Shown: positions 1 through 9,516, numbered from the stretch's first letter. The stretch is 64,000 bases of DNA from Erysipelothrix amsterdamensis (GCF_940143175.1 NZ_OW659496.1:1054001-1118000); one strand, 5' to 3'. The notes: generated by a model from the letters alone, not told the origin. Program-made: numbers and translations.

Positions 1-770
1 AAGGATCCGTCTTCAGTCTGGATAAACAATCCCCAAATTTTAAATTCACGAACTCCAGCCATTGATCCAGTAAACATTTTTGCATCTGATTCTGTGATTT
101 CCATTTGGTCAAGTAACGCTTGATCAATAATCACATAGGCAAATGCATCTTTAACCTGGATATGGTTTTGGATTTCACGATTAATCTCAAAATTTCTACG
201 CGTTCGTAAAAAAAGTGCATGATTAAGTTTTGTGATATTTGCCCCTTCGTCCATAAGCCATGCTGCTGCACGAAGTGTTTTGGATGAAGTCGTTTCAATT
301 GAAAACTTTTGTGTATCCGTCAAAATACCTGACAGAAGCGTATTTGCAACGGATTCATTCATCTTCATTTGAAGTTCATGTAATAAATCTGCAACGATCT
401 CACAAACACTTCCACGACTTGAATCAACAATCTGTAGATCGCCATAGGCATCCACTTCTGGATGATGGTCAATCTTAATAATTGTATCTGCCTCTTGATA
501 ACGCTGATCATCAATTCGCTCTTGATTTGCACTATCCAGTACAATTGCTAGAAATGATCCGAGGTCTTCTACACAATCCATGGGTTCATAAATCGTAAAA
601 TTATGAAGATCACTTCCTAACATCAAAATTTCCTTTTTTGGATAATTTAACTTTAACCATTTTGCCAGCCCTACCTGAGACCCTAATGCATCTCCATCCG
701 GTTGAACATGACGAAATAAGCAAATTTTATCAAAGGACTCGACGTATTCTAGAAATTTAGTTTTGTTCAT
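1..770 (-). CDS. DHH-family phosphoesterase, NrnA-like (partial, C-terminus outside window)
   Basis: Reading the minus strand from an ATG at 770 gives an open frame that runs off the window edge (about 256 residues visible). It has the DHH-family metal motifs: RHVQPDGDALGS near residues 20-31 (D25, D27), LDSAN with D79, and IDHH at 100-103. This is the pattern of NrnA-type enzymes, which degrade nano-RNA and/or dephosphorylate pAp in the cytoplasm. The start overlaps the 3' end of ackA by 14 bases, so the two are probably translated from one message. The DHHA1 substrate domain lies mostly beyond the edge. NrnA versus a related cyclic-dinucleotide phosphodiesterase cannot be settled, although no GGDEF or membrane part is seen. 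Confidence 0.85.
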   Translation of the reverse strand, partial: MNKTKFLEYVESFDKICLFRHVQPDGDALGSQVGLAKWLKLNYPKKEILMLGSDLHNFTIYEPMDCVEDLGSFLAIVLDSANQERIDDQRYQEADTIIKIDHHPEVDAYGDLQIVDSSRGSVCEIVADLLHELQMKMNESVANTLLSGILTDTQKFSIETTSSKTLRAAAWLMDEGANITKLNHALFLRTRRNFEINREIQNHIQVKDAFAYVIIDQALLDQMEITESDAKMFTGSMAGVREFKIWGLFIQTEDGS

Positions 771-1959
771 TGTGAATACGGTAGGCATCAGTCGCAATGA
801 CTAATTCTTCATTTGTTGGACAAACCCAAATATCCATTGATGAAGCATCAGTACTTAATTTAACTTCTTTACCACGTGTTTTGTTGTTTAATTCACGATC
901 ATAATCAAGTTTTAGACCTGGTTGCAATACATCTAAAATTGCTTCACGAGTCCCTGTATCGTTTTCACCAAGTCCTGCTGTAAAGACAAGTCCATCAACA
1001 TGACCTAATTGAAGTGCATAAGCACCAACATATTCTAATACACGTTGTGCATACATCTTGCGTGTTAAAATTGCACGTTCATTACCTTCGTCAATACCAT
1101 TTTCGATATCGCGAGCATCACTTGAGATTCCACTAATTCCAGCCATACCTGATTTTTTATTGAAAATATCAAGAACTTCTTCTGCAGTAATATCGAGTTT
1201 ACGCATTAAGTAAGTAACGATTGCAGGATCTAAATCCCCAGTACGTGTACCCATCATTAATCCAGCTAATGGTGTGAATCCCATAGATGTATTAACACAT
1301 TTTCCACCTTTAACAGCAGAAATAGATGCACCATTTCCTAAGTGAAGTGTAATTAAATTAACATCTTCAACTTTTTTACCCATTAATTCAGCCGTACGTT
1401 GTGCTACATATTCATGTGAAATACCGTGTGCACCATAACGACGAACAGCTAAATCACTGTAGTACTCGTATGGTAATGCATACATATACACCTCTTCAGG
1501 CATTGTTTGATGGAAAGCAGTGTCAAATGCAAAGATATGTGTCGCATTTGGCAATGCTTCTTTAAATGCACGATATCCAATCAAGTTTGCTGGGTTATGT
1601 AATGGCGCTAAATCTGCAAGTTCTTCAACTTGAGCTACTGACACTTCATCGCATAATGCACTTCCTTGGAAAAATTCACCACCATGAACAACACGGTGAC
1701 CTGCAGCTACAATTTCTGATAAATCAGAAACAATATTTTTTTCCACAAGACCTTTTAACACGAGATCAACCGCTACGTGATGATCAGGAATATCTAATGT
1801 ATCTGTATCTTTTTGATCGTTATATTTAAATGTGATAATTCCATCATTTAAACCAATACGTTCAACAATACCACTTGTAAGCACTTCTGCTTCTGGCATT
1901 TCTAATAATTGAAATTTCAATGAACTACTTCCGGCATTTACCGCTAAAACTTTACTCAT
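757..1959 (-). CDS. ackA: acetate kinase
   Basis: A 400-residue protein, the normal length for acetate kinase, which interconverts acetyl phosphate plus ADP with acetate plus ATP in the cytoplasm. The N-terminal phosphate-binding motif NAGSSSLKF starts at residue 8, and MGTRTGDLDPAI is the second family signature. The frame is open upstream to 1983, but I place the start at the ATG at 1959 because AGGAGG lies just upstream at 1966-1971 and MSKVLAVNAG is the family N-terminus. The first bases overlap the end of ylxM and the last 14 bases overlap the nrnA-like gene, so it sits in a tightly packed operon. No phosphotransacetylase gene is nearby. Confidence 0.97.
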   Translation of the reverse strand: MSKVLAVNAGSSSLKFQLLEMPEAEVLTSGIVERIGLNDGIITFKYNDQKDTDTLDIPDHHVAVDLVLKGLVEKNIVSDLSEIVAAGHRVVHGGEFFQGSALCDEVSVAQVEELADLAPLHNPANLIGYRAFKEALPNATHIFAFDTAFHQTMPEEVYMYALPYEYYSDLAVRRYGAHGISHEYVAQRTAELMGKKVEDVNLITLHLGNGASISAVKGGKCVNTSMGFTPLAGLMMGTRTGDLDPAIVTYLMRKLDITAEEVLDIFNKKSGMAGISGISSDARDIENGIDEGNERAILTRKMYAQRVLEYVGAYALQLGHVDGLVFTAGLGENDTGTREAILDVLQPGLKLDYDRELNNKTRGKEVKLSTDASSMDIWVCPTNEELVIATDAYRIHNEQN

Positions 1960-2269
1960 AATTTCCTCCTCTATTGAAATCATCTAAGATTTTATTGACT
2001 TCCCCATCCCCAAGGGCATAAAGTTTATCAAATAATTTTTGATAGGATGTCGCAACTCCCAACTTTTGCTCATACTCTTCGAGTAATCGGGTTGTTCGAT
2101 TTAAGTTATCATAAACAGCCGAACGACTAATATTAAGGATATCCGCAATTTCTTGATATGACAAGTCATCTTGGTAATAATATTGAAAAACTTGTATTTG
2201 TTTTTCTGTTAACAAACTTTCATAGTAATCAAATAATCGATTTAACTCGACTGCTTTCTCAACGCTCAT
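1952..2269 (-). CDS. ylxM: YlxM/p13-family helix-turn-helix protein
   Basis: A 105-residue protein with the YlxM signature: LTEKQIQVFQYYYQDDLSYQEIADILNISRSAVYDNL forms a sigma-70 region 4-like helix-turn-helix in the N-terminal half (described here by its key residues only). YlxM is linked to the signal recognition particle system; in many Firmicutes it precedes ffh. Here it lies between ftsY, which overlaps it by 11 bases, and ackA, which it overlaps by 8, and ffh is not adjacent. The start at 2269 (MSVEKAVELN) is chosen over the upstream frame extension to 2305 because the extension runs inside ftsY and looks non-native. Confidence 0.9.
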   Translation of the reverse strand: MSVEKAVELNRLFDYYESLLTEKQIQVFQYYYQDDLSYQEIADILNISRSAVYDNLNRTTRLLEEYEQKLGVATSYQKLFDKLYALGDGEVNKILDDFNRGGNYE

Positions 2270-3218
2270 GATTATCATTAACAAGATGATACAAATAACT
2301 TTCAATATCGAAAGCTCTTAAATCACCCACCGTTTCTCCTAAACCAATATGGCTTACCTTGAGATCCAATTCGTCTTTAATACTCAACAACACACCACCT
2401 TTAGGCGAACCATCGAGTTTTGTAACAATTAAAGAATTAACCGGAGTCACCTCGGTAAAGGTTTTCGCTTGAGATAATCCGTTTTGACCTGTATTGCCAT
2501 CAATAACAAGGTAAGTGTGATCGATACTTCCAACTTCACGCTCTAAAACACGCTTCATTTTTTCAAGTTCTTTCATGAGATTAACTTTGTTTTGTAAACG
2601 ACCTGCACTATCACAAATCATAACGTCAAAATCATGTTCCTTAGCATATCGTGCGGCATCCACATAAACAGATGCGGGATCTTGATTGTCTTTACCACCA
2701 ACAAAGTCCACACCAATCTCATCGGCCCAAACTTTGAGTTGATTACTTCCGGCAGCTCTAAATGTGTCACCACCTACCAACAAGACTTTATAGCCTTCTT
2801 GTTGGTAGTTGTAAGCTAATTTAGCGCATGTCGTCGTTTTCCCAGAACCATTCACACCTACGACCAAAATTGCATTAAGTCGTCCCGGTTCAATGGCATA
2901 AGGCTCTAAATTATCACCATACTGTCTTAAAATCACTTCAACAAGAGTCTCTAATGCTTCTTCTTCACTCATTGAAGTCTTAACACTTTTTCTAAATGTT
3001 TTGATAATTTTTTGAGCACTTTTCAACGATACATCACTTTGAATCAAAACCGCTAATAGATGATCATACCAGGCATCATCAAACTTTGGTTTCCCAGTGA
3101 ACATTTGTTTTAATTTATTACCAAAAGATGCTTTAGTAGAATCTAAACCCGTTGAGTAAAGTTCCTGTTCTTTTTGATCTTTTTTATTTGATTTTTTAAA
3201 CATATCAAAAAATCCCAT
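2259..3218 (-). CDS. ftsY: signal recognition particle receptor FtsY
   Basis: A 319-residue SRP GTPase with a short charged N-terminus and an NG domain. G1 is GVNGSGKTTT (121-130), the DSAGR box is at 203-207, and TKLDG at 266-270 gives guanine specificity. It docks Ffh-bound ribosomes at the membrane for co-translational insertion. The A domain of proteobacterial FtsY is absent, as is usual in Firmicutes. Its ATG overlaps the smc stop (TAATG), and AAAGGAGGAAGC lies upstream. The smc-ftsY-ylxM order is typical of Firmicutes. Confidence 0.97.
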   Translation of the reverse strand: MGFFDMFKKSNKKDQKEQELYSTGLDSTKASFGNKLKQMFTGKPKFDDAWYDHLLAVLIQSDVSLKSAQKIIKTFRKSVKTSMSEEEALETLVEVILRQYGDNLEPYAIEPGRLNAILVVGVNGSGKTTTCAKLAYNYQQEGYKVLLVGGDTFRAAGSNQLKVWADEIGVDFVGGKDNQDPASVYVDAARYAKEHDFDVMICDSAGRLQNKVNLMKELEKMKRVLEREVGSIDHTYLVIDGNTGQNGLSQAKTFTEVTPVNSLIVTKLDGSPKGGVLLSIKDELDLKVSHIGLGETVGDLRAFDIESYLYHLVNDNHER

Positions 3219-6142
3219 TATGCTTCCTCCTTTAATTCAATCGCTTCATCCAATCGTACGCGTAGCATGGATGAAACTCCCCGTGTAGGCATTGTAACGC
3301 CATATAAGACATCACATTGAGCCATCGTTCCAGATCTATGTGTAATCACCAAGAACTGCGTATCATCACTGAAGTCCTTTATATAGTTTGCTAGGCGCTC
3401 TACGTTAGCTTGATCCAACGCAGCTTCAACCTCATCAAAAATACAAAGTGGAACATGACGGGCTTTTAAAATTGCAAACAGTACTGAAATCGCAATTAAA
3501 CTCTTCTCACCACCCGAAAACAAACGAATATTTTGAACGGATTTCCCCGGTGGCTGAACATCAATATCAATACCTGTATTTAACAGATCATTTTCATCTT
3601 CTAATACAAGTTTAGCCTTACCGCCACCAAATAACGCTCCAAAAACTGGTCCCAATTCCGCGTTAATCTTATCAAACATTTCTTTGAACTGTTTGACCAT
3701 TATTTGATCCATCTCTTCAATGACACCGAGAAGTTTATCCCGTGAAGAAATCAAATCATCGAGTTGTTTTGTTAAGAACTCGTGACGCTCAAACGCCTCT
3801 TGGTATTCTTCCGGAGCTTCAAGGTTTACATTTCCTAACGCAGCAATTTCACCACGCAACTTAAGAACCTCGTCGCGACTGTTTGCTGCTGATTCATCAT
3901 AAATATTTTCAAGAGCATACTCAAAGGTCATTTGATACTCACTGGACAAACGCTCAAGATTTGATTCAAGCCGTGTCGCATGTTTCGTATCACTTAAATT
4001 AACCTGATGTTTTTCTTGTGTAAGTTTATTCAGATCGCTGCGGTATTGACGAATCAATACTTCCTTACGTTGCACCTCATTACCGAGGGCTAAACGACGT
4101 TCTCGAATTAATGCAAGATTAGAACTTAATTCATCGCGTTCCATATAAGCACGATTCAATTTTCCAATAACTTCATCGACAACATCTTCCGTCATAAACT
4201 CGTCATTTGGATTTATTTCCTCATACTCTTGTTGCAAACGTTCATATTTAGAGCGTTTAACATCTAGTAAAGGTTCTAATTGTGCTAATGCAATACGACG
4301 TTGCATTAAAACATCGTTCGTCTCTTTTAAAGTCGTTTGTAACATGCGTACTTCATTTTCCGAAAATACGATACGATCTTTTAATTTTGTAATTTCTTCT
4401 TCTAACGATTCCTTGTCGCGTTTAAGCGTTAGCATTGATTGCTGATTATTTTTTGTTTTACCACCAGACATTGTTCCACCGCGGTGCATTACATCACCAT
4501 CAAGTGTAACAATTTTGTAGGAATGATGGAGTTGCTTAGCAAGACGGTTTGCATCTTCAATTGTAGATACAACAAGAACATTCCCAAGCAAGCTTTCTTT
4601 TAAGATATCAAACACATCATCATTTGATACAAAATCTGAAGCGACGCCCATAAATCCTGGTGCATGCTCACAAACAGTTAGAGCATCTTCAGAAACAGAA
4701 CGTGATTTACATGATGTTAAAGGAATAAAGGTCGCTCTTCCCGACATATTTTTCTTTAGAAAATTAATGGCGTTCACGGCAGCTTTATCGTTTTCTGTAA
4801 CGATATGAACCATCGATCCCGCTAAAGCGGTTGTTATCGCTAATTCTAAACCGGACTCAGGCGTAAAAACATTTCCAACTGCATCAAGAACTCCAAAAAG
4901 AGACGCTTTGTTGTTCATAACCGCTTGAACCCCTGCTTGTGATTCAAAAGGTCGCTCTAAACGATGTACAACAAGTTCTAAGCGGTTTTTTAATTGGTTT
5001 AATGATGACATTAAAGCATTGAGTGATTGTTGTTTATCTGCGAGTTCTCGATTTTTTTCATATGTTGTTTCTGTTAAAAGTTCAACTTCCGCATTCAGTT
5101 TTTTGTGACGTTCTTTTCGTTCGTCAAATTCCAACTTGGCATCATTCATCGCCGCAAACAATTCTTGAGCTTTAGCTTGTTTGTCACCAACTTCTAAGGT
5201 GTACTTACGACGCTCATCAATTTCAACTTTACGTGTTTCCAAAATACCGATTTCACGGACAAATTGCATCACCTTCTCTTGTCCTTTAACAATATCTTGA
5301 TCCATTTTAAATATTTCTTGACGTTTTTCTTGAAGCTCATGGTCATAAACACCAATATTTGTTTCTAAAGAAGCAATCTCCGACTCCAAACGATAGGTAT
5401 CGTTTTTATTTGAATCAATAAGTTCTTCTAGTTCTTTAATTTCACGACAAATTACAGAAACCTCAATTGACTCAAGCAATGCTTTTTTTTCTTTGTATTG
5501 TTCCGCTTTTTTCGCAGCACGCTTTAAAGAACCCACTTGACGTGTTATTTCATCCACAATATCTTGCATTCGATCAACATTTTCTTTTGTACGTTCAAGT
5601 TTATTGATGGATTCAATCTTTCGTTTTTTGTATTTGGAAACCCCTGCTGCCTCTTCGAAAATAACACGACGTTCAATTGGCTTTGCCTCCGCAAAATAAC
5701 TGATTGTCCCTTGTGAAATAATCGATAATGAGTCTCTACCTAATCCCGTGTCCATAACTAAATCATGGACATCGCGTAATCGGCACGGAACTTTATTAAT
5801 GAGATATTCCGATTCTCGTGTATCTCGATAAAGTCTACGCGTTATTTCTAACTCTTCATAGTCACTATTGAGTGGTCGTGCTTCGTTATTGAAGACGAGT
5901 GTAACCTCCGCAAGGTTAACCTTCCGGCGCGTTTCAGACCCATTAAAAATAACATCAGTCATACTCGAGCCACGCATTGATTTTACGGACTGTTCTCCTA
6001 AAACCCAACGTATCGCATCACTAATGTTACTTTTCCCACATCCATTTGGACCTACAATACCAGTAACGGCATCATCGAAGTTAATTATAACTTTATCTGC
6101 AAACGATTTAAAACCTTGCATTTCTATCTTTTTGAGGAACAT
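3218..6142 (-). CDS. smc: chromosome segregation protein SMC (short-arm form)
   Basis: A 974-residue SMC ATPase that forms the condensin core with ScpA/ScpB. The head has Walker A GPNGCGKSN near residues 31-39, the C-terminal signature LFSGGEKSLIA and Walker B with DEVEAALD. The hinge (around FGVLDAVGNVFTPESG) lies near residues 405-530 and is flanked by long heptad-rich helices. Typical SMCs are about 1180 residues; the roughly 200-residue deficit is split between both coiled-coil arms. The ATG at 6142 is preferred over 6154 because GGGGG lies five bases upstream and MFLKKIEMQGFKSFAD is the family N-terminus. Confidence 0.97.
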   Translation of the reverse strand: MFLKKIEMQGFKSFADKVIINFDDAVTGIVGPNGCGKSNISDAIRWVLGEQSVKSMRGSSMTDVIFNGSETRRKVNLAEVTLVFNNEARPLNSDYEELEITRRLYRDTRESEYLINKVPCRLRDVHDLVMDTGLGRDSLSIISQGTISYFAEAKPIERRVIFEEAAGVSKYKKRKIESINKLERTKENVDRMQDIVDEITRQVGSLKRAAKKAEQYKEKKALLESIEVSVICREIKELEELIDSNKNDTYRLESEIASLETNIGVYDHELQEKRQEIFKMDQDIVKGQEKVMQFVREIGILETRKVEIDERRKYTLEVGDKQAKAQELFAAMNDAKLEFDERKERHKKLNAEVELLTETTYEKNRELADKQQSLNALMSSLNQLKNRLELVVHRLERPFESQAGVQAVMNNKASLFGVLDAVGNVFTPESGLELAITTALAGSMVHIVTENDKAAVNAINFLKKNMSGRATFIPLTSCKSRSVSEDALTVCEHAPGFMGVASDFVSNDDVFDILKESLLGNVLVVSTIEDANRLAKQLHHSYKIVTLDGDVMHRGGTMSGGKTKNNQQSMLTLKRDKESLEEEITKLKDRIVFSENEVRMLQTTLKETNDVLMQRRIALAQLEPLLDVKRSKYERLQQEYEEINPNDEFMTEDVVDEVIGKLNRAYMERDELSSNLALIRERRLALGNEVQRKEVLIRQYRSDLNKLTQEKHQVNLSDTKHATRLESNLERLSSEYQMTFEYALENIYDESAANSRDEVLKLRGEIAALGNVNLEAPEEYQEAFERHEFLTKQLDDLISSRDKLLGVIEEMDQIMVKQFKEMFDKINAELGPVFGALFGGGKAKLVLEDENDLLNTGIDIDVQPPGKSVQNIRLFSGGEKSLIAISVLFAILKARHVPLCIFDEVEAALDQANVERLANYIKDFSDDTQFLVITHRSGTMAQCDVLYGVTMPTRGVSSMLRVRLDEAIELKEEA

Positions 6143-6266
6143 AGAAACCCCCATTCTTATATGGTCTTATTATACCGTAATATCTTGAAACATGAAAGAT
6201 GTATCCAACAATTTGATTTTCTGTCTACAAAGTGCTATTCTTTTATTGGCTACGTTAGGAGGAAAT

Positions 6267-6791
6267 ATGCGAAAACGAATTATTCTAATTGCGTTTACTG
6301 CAGTTGCACTCGTGTCTTTATTTGTCGTTTTATACGATCAATTTAAACCCAAAACAAGTGCTCTAACGCTGCGTGCCGGTATGCCTGAGAGCGAAACGGT
6401 TATTAAACTTAATGAAATCCAGACTTTTTTAAATGATAATCCAGGACAACACGTATTTTTACTTAAAGATGGTGATTCTGATTCTGACTATGTTGAAGAT
6501 GCCCTACTAGCACCTTTAACAACAGAACAAGAAGTACGTCCCACACCGGAAATCATTTCAATTGATATGTCTGAAGCTCAAAACATATCTGTAACACGCT
6601 TAAAACAATTATTGGGTGTTGAAAAATATCCAGCATTTGTCGTAATTGAAGCTAAAAAGGATAAGGTAGATGTGAAATCTACGCTTGTATTTAAACAAGA
6701 CAATCCCTTTACGAGCGACGATCTGAAAACATGGTTTTTTGATAACGGTCTCTGGACTGGTCCTTATGGAATTGAAAACAAAAAATCATAA
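6267..6791 (+). CDS. membrane-anchored protein with probable thioredoxin-like fold
   Basis: A 174-residue protein starting at the ATG at 6267, behind an AGGAGG (6258-6263). Residues 1-25 (MRKRIILIAFTAVALVSLFVVLYDQ) form one membrane segment, given here by its ends only, which suggests an extracytoplasmic domain. The rest resembles a degraded thioredoxin fold: NDNPGQHVFLLKDGD, a later YPAFVVIEA with a cis-Pro-like position, and a C-terminal helix. No CxxC motif is present, so redox catalysis is unlikely. It is transcribed divergently from smc and ends at a strong terminator. I do not recognise a named family; the thioredoxin-like call is inference. Confidence 0.75.
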   Translation: MRKRIILIAFTAVALVSLFVVLYDQFKPKTSALTLRAGMPESETVIKLNEIQTFLNDNPGQHVFLLKDGDSDSDYVEDALLAPLTTEQEVRPTPEIISIDMSEAQNISVTRLKQLLGVEKYPAFVVIEAKKDKVDVKSTLVFKQDNPFTSDDLKTWFFDNGLWTGPYGIENKKS

Positions 6792-6805
6792 AACAAATAC
6801 GATTT

Positions 6806-6860
6806 AAATCTATAAAGAAAACGTACAAGACTAACCTGTACGTTTTTTTTATAGATTTAA
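6806..6860. terminator. bidirectional terminator between convergent genes
   Basis: The stem AAACGTACA (6819-6827) pairs with TGTACGTTT (6837-6845) and is followed by eight T. Outer arms AAATCTATAAA and TTTATAGATTT extend the stem. It serves the plus-strand gene ending at 6791 and, through the A-run on the other strand, the nucleosidase gene ending at 6849. Confidence 0.85.
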
Positions 6861-7526
6861 AATAAATTCCTGACATAAAGTTGCACTAACTTTACTTGCT
6901 AAAGGTAAGTATTGTTCGAAATCAATGTCATTTTCTGGGTCATGCGTAACATCCGATAATCCTCTTAAGACAAGAAATGGTGTTTGACTACGGTGACACA
7001 CATGAGCAATCGCCGTCGCTTCCATCTCAACACAGATAGCTTCTGAAAAATGTTCTTGAATAGTTAAGAATGCCTGTGATGACTTTGTTACAAATTGATC
7101 TCCCGAAACGATAAGACCGACATGGTAACGCTTTTCCATACTTTCAAGAGTTTTTTTAGCTGTTTGGAAAAGTTTTGCATCTGTCTCAAAAATAAATCGT
7201 TTATCTGTTTGAGTACCCGGTCCAATATCGAGATCGTGGTATTGAAGGTGTGTCGCAACAACCATATCACCATGCTTTTGGTCAGGTCTTAGCCCCCCAG
7301 CACTCCCAATGTTTAATACCATTTGTGGATTAAATACTCCGATTAAGCAAGAAGCTGTATAGGCTGCGTTGACTTTACCGACACCACTTTGCGCTACGAT
7401 CACTTCTTGATTCGAAAGTATACCAGTATATACATCTACTCCCGATACATTACTTGACTCAACTGCTGACATCAATGATGTTAATGCAGATACTTCTTCT
7501 TGCATAGCACCTATAATTAAAATCAT
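6849..7526 (-). CDS. mtnN: 5'-methylthioadenosine/S-adenosylhomocysteine nucleosidase
   Basis: A 225-residue MTA/SAH nucleosidase, which cleaves adenine from MTA and SAH during methionine salvage and detoxification of methyltransferase by-products. The N-terminus MILIIGAMQEEV carries the catalytic-base Glu region. GIGSAGGL-like VLNIGSAGGLRPDQK and VEMEATAIAHVC are ribose- and substrate-site motifs, and LSDVTHDPEND near the C-terminus holds the catalytic Asp. Start ATG at 7526 is chosen over the GTG at 7530-7532 because AAAGGAG is too close to the GTG. The gene overlaps the preceding SAM-dependent methyltransferase by four bases, which fits recycling of its SAH product. Confidence 0.95.
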   Translation of the reverse strand: MILIIGAMQEEVSALTSLMSAVESSNVSGVDVYTGILSNQEVIVAQSGVGKVNAAYTASCLIGVFNPQMVLNIGSAGGLRPDQKHGDMVVATHLQYHDLDIGPGTQTDKRFIFETDAKLFQTAKKTLESMEKRYHVGLIVSGDQFVTKSSQAFLTIQEHFSEAICVEMEATAIAHVCHRSQTPFLVLRGLSDVTHDPENDIDFEQYLPLASKVSATLCQEFILNL

Positions 7527-8194
7527 ATGCACTCCTTTGTGATGACAAACATCACTTTTTCACCTTCAGAACTGATACCTGCGTGGTTAAAATCAGTATA
7601 AGTACTTACCGAATAACCATGTTTCTCATACGCAGAAATAAGAATTTCCGGACTAAACACCCACTGATAAACACTGTCAAATGTTCCATCAAGAAAATTA
7701 ATGACATGGACTAAATGAGAACCATCAACTTCAATTTGATATGCGTAATCAAAGGAATCTGTTGATCCTTCTTCATAATAATCATCCGCGAATTCGTTCA
7801 AACGATGAGGATGGTGACAATCTAAGATAATGTGTGATGAAAGCTTGACGCTTTGATCTACAAATTTTAATAAATCTTCCTCAGTGAGAATGTAATTGAG
7901 ACTATCACCAACACATACTAAAGTGTCATAAGTTTTTTCATCTGTGTAGGTTAAGAAATCTCCTTGAACCATTTTCGTCATTAATTCAGGATATTTTTCA
8001 TAACCAAGTGCAAGCATTGAATCATCGAGATCAACACCTTTAACGTCATACTGCTCATTAAGTTCCTTCAGTAAATCACCTGTTCCACATGCTAATTCAA
8101 GTAATGACTCTCCTACCGCATGCTTTGTGATAAATTGTTTATATAACTGAGTTCCTTCTTTTGAGGCAAAAAGACTATCGTAATACGTTTTCAT
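7523..8194 (-). CDS. class I SAM-dependent methyltransferase (YqeM-like)
   Basis: A 223-residue Rossmann-fold methyltransferase. Motif I is LLELACGTGDLL at about 31-42, motif II has the acidic VKGVDLDDSML, and motif III is DTLVCVGDSLNY. Its place directly after rsfS matches yqeM of B. subtilis, so I call it YqeM-like; the substrate of that family is not known to me. It overlaps rsfS by 20 bases and the nucleosidase by four. Confidence 0.88.
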   Translation of the reverse strand: MKTYYDSLFASKEGTQLYKQFITKHAVGESLLELACGTGDLLKELNEQYDVKGVDLDDSMLALGYEKYPELMTKMVQGDFLTYTDEKTYDTLVCVGDSLNYILTEEDLLKFVDQSVKLSSHIILDCHHPHRLNEFADDYYEEGSTDSFDYAYQIEVDGSHLVHVINFLDGTFDSVYQWVFSPEILISAYEKHGYSVSTYTDFNHAGISSEGEKVMFVITKECI

Positions 8195-8513
8195 CGATAT
8201 AGTCCTGATAAAGTTTTTCTAAATTGTAATGACCACGTTCCTCAGTTAAAAATAAGTGGACGACTACATCATAAGCATCAATAAGAATCCATGTTGATCC
8301 GTGTTGACGCTCAATACTGCGGATTTTATATCCTTCTTTTTCAATTGCAACTTCCACAAACTCAGCAATTGCATTAATTTGACGTACACTGGGTGCATCC
8401 GCAATTACAAAATAATCACAAAGTGGATTTTCTCGTTTAAAATCAACTGTTACAATGTCATTTGCTTTTTTCTCATCCATTGTTTTCACAATTACATCTA
8501 ATAAATTATTCAT
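8175..8513 (-). CDS. rsfS: ribosomal silencing factor RsfS
   Basis: A 112-residue member of the RsfS/YbeB/iojap family. The conserved core CDYFVIADAPSVRQINAIA and the C-terminal W.L.D..D.VVHLF pattern (STWILIDAYDVVVHLFL) are both present. RsfS binds ribosomal protein L14 and blocks subunit joining in starvation. It lies between the nadD-yqeK fusion (8-base overlap) and the YqeM-like gene, the normal Firmicutes context. Confidence 0.96.
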   Translation of the reverse strand: MNNLLDVIVKTMDEKKANDIVTVDFKRENPLCDYFVIADAPSVRQINAIAEFVEVAIEKEGYKIRSIERQHGSTWILIDAYDVVVHLFLTEERGHYNLEKLYQDYIDENVLR

Positions 8514-9516
8514 TATGTCTCCTTAAATAGGCATCTTGTGCCTTTTTCACTTCTTTAAACCCACCAACCAAATTTTGTTTTGATAATGTTATTAGGGGCT
8601 CACTGTCGTAGCCTCTACCCCGTTCGCACTTATCAGCAATATATAAAATCATTCCAATTTTATTTGTTGATGCGCCATTAACATGTCCTCGAATTGCATT
8701 TAAAACCTGCTTATCTCGAACATAGTATTTCTTTGAAAGTTCCGAAGCCGCTGCAAATCCATGATAAAATGCCGGATGTAATCCAACTTGACTGGGATAA
8801 TTTGATTTCATGGTATTGAGTAAATTTTCTTTTGAATCTTCCTTACATAAATCATGAATCATGCAAGCAAGTGTAACCCGGTCTTTATCAATATTATGAG
8901 CATCAGCTAATTCTAAAGCAACTTCTTTAACTCTCAAGACATGTTCATAACGCTTTTGAGAAACACGATTTCTTAATATTTCGTCCAGATACAGACTGTG
9001 TTTGGTCATGTATTGAAGAACTCGTGGTGAAGTCTTAGTAATTGATCCCTTACGGATCTCGGTCGAACTTATCGGTAAAACAGGGCCTGTAACAATCGGA
9101 AATTGTGTTTCAATATTAAAATCACGTGCATACATGATGAATTGTACTCTTTGATTTAACTCGTCAATATCTTTCCATTTGTCTAGAGTAGGCAATTGAT
9201 CCGAACCAATTAACCATTCAAATTCGCAATCCCTGTTCTGTGCTTTAAGTATTCGAACTGTATCGATCGAATAGGAAGGTAAAGGTAATTTGGATTCAAG
9301 ATCAATGGCTTTCATCTTATGATAAGGTTCGATCATCAATTGAACCATCTTAAATCGATGATGAAAGGAAGAACTACCTTCTTTAAAAGGATTTTGCGCA
9401 CTTACAACAAACCATAGTTCATCCGCTTTACGTTGTTTTAGGGCATTCTTTGCCATCATTAGATGACCATCATGAATGGGGTCAAAACTCCCCCCAAACA
9501 AGATTATTTTTCTCAA
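8506..9516 (-). CDS. nadD: fused NadD nicotinate-nucleotide adenylyltransferase - YqeK HD phosphohydrolase
   Basis: A 336-residue two-domain protein. Residues 1 to about 185 are NadD: GGSFDPIHDGHL at 8-19 carries the HxGH nucleotidyl-transfer motif, and ISSTEIRKG near 150-158 is the second ATP-binding motif. It makes NaAD from NaMN. Residues from about 190 are a YqeK-type HD domain (HVLRVKEVALELA, then MIHDLCKE), the family that hydrolyses Ap4A. In B. subtilis these are two adjacent genes; here one frame covers both with no internal stop and no good internal start at the joint. It overlaps yhbY by four bases. Confidence 0.95.
   Translation of the reverse strand: MRKIILFGGSFDPIHDGHLMMAKNALKQRKADELWFVVSAQNPFKEGSSSFHHRFKMVQLMIEPYHKMKAIDLESKLPLPSYSIDTVRILKAQNRDCEFEWLIGSDQLPTLDKWKDIDELNQRVQFIMYARDFNIETQFPIVTGPVLPISSTEIRKGSITKTSPRVLQYMTKHSLYLDEILRNRVSQKRYEHVLRVKEVALELADAHNIDKDRVTLACMIHDLCKEDSKENLLNTMKSNYPSQVGLHPAFYHGFAAASELSKKYYVRDKQVLNAIRGHVNGASTNKIGMILYIADKCERGRGYDSEPLITLSKQNLVGGFKEVKKAQDAYLRRHNE

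Noticed and set aside
5868..6188. A 106-codon plus-strand frame opposite the start of smc
   Set aside because: It is antisense to the conserved ATP-binding region of smc and has no ribosome site.
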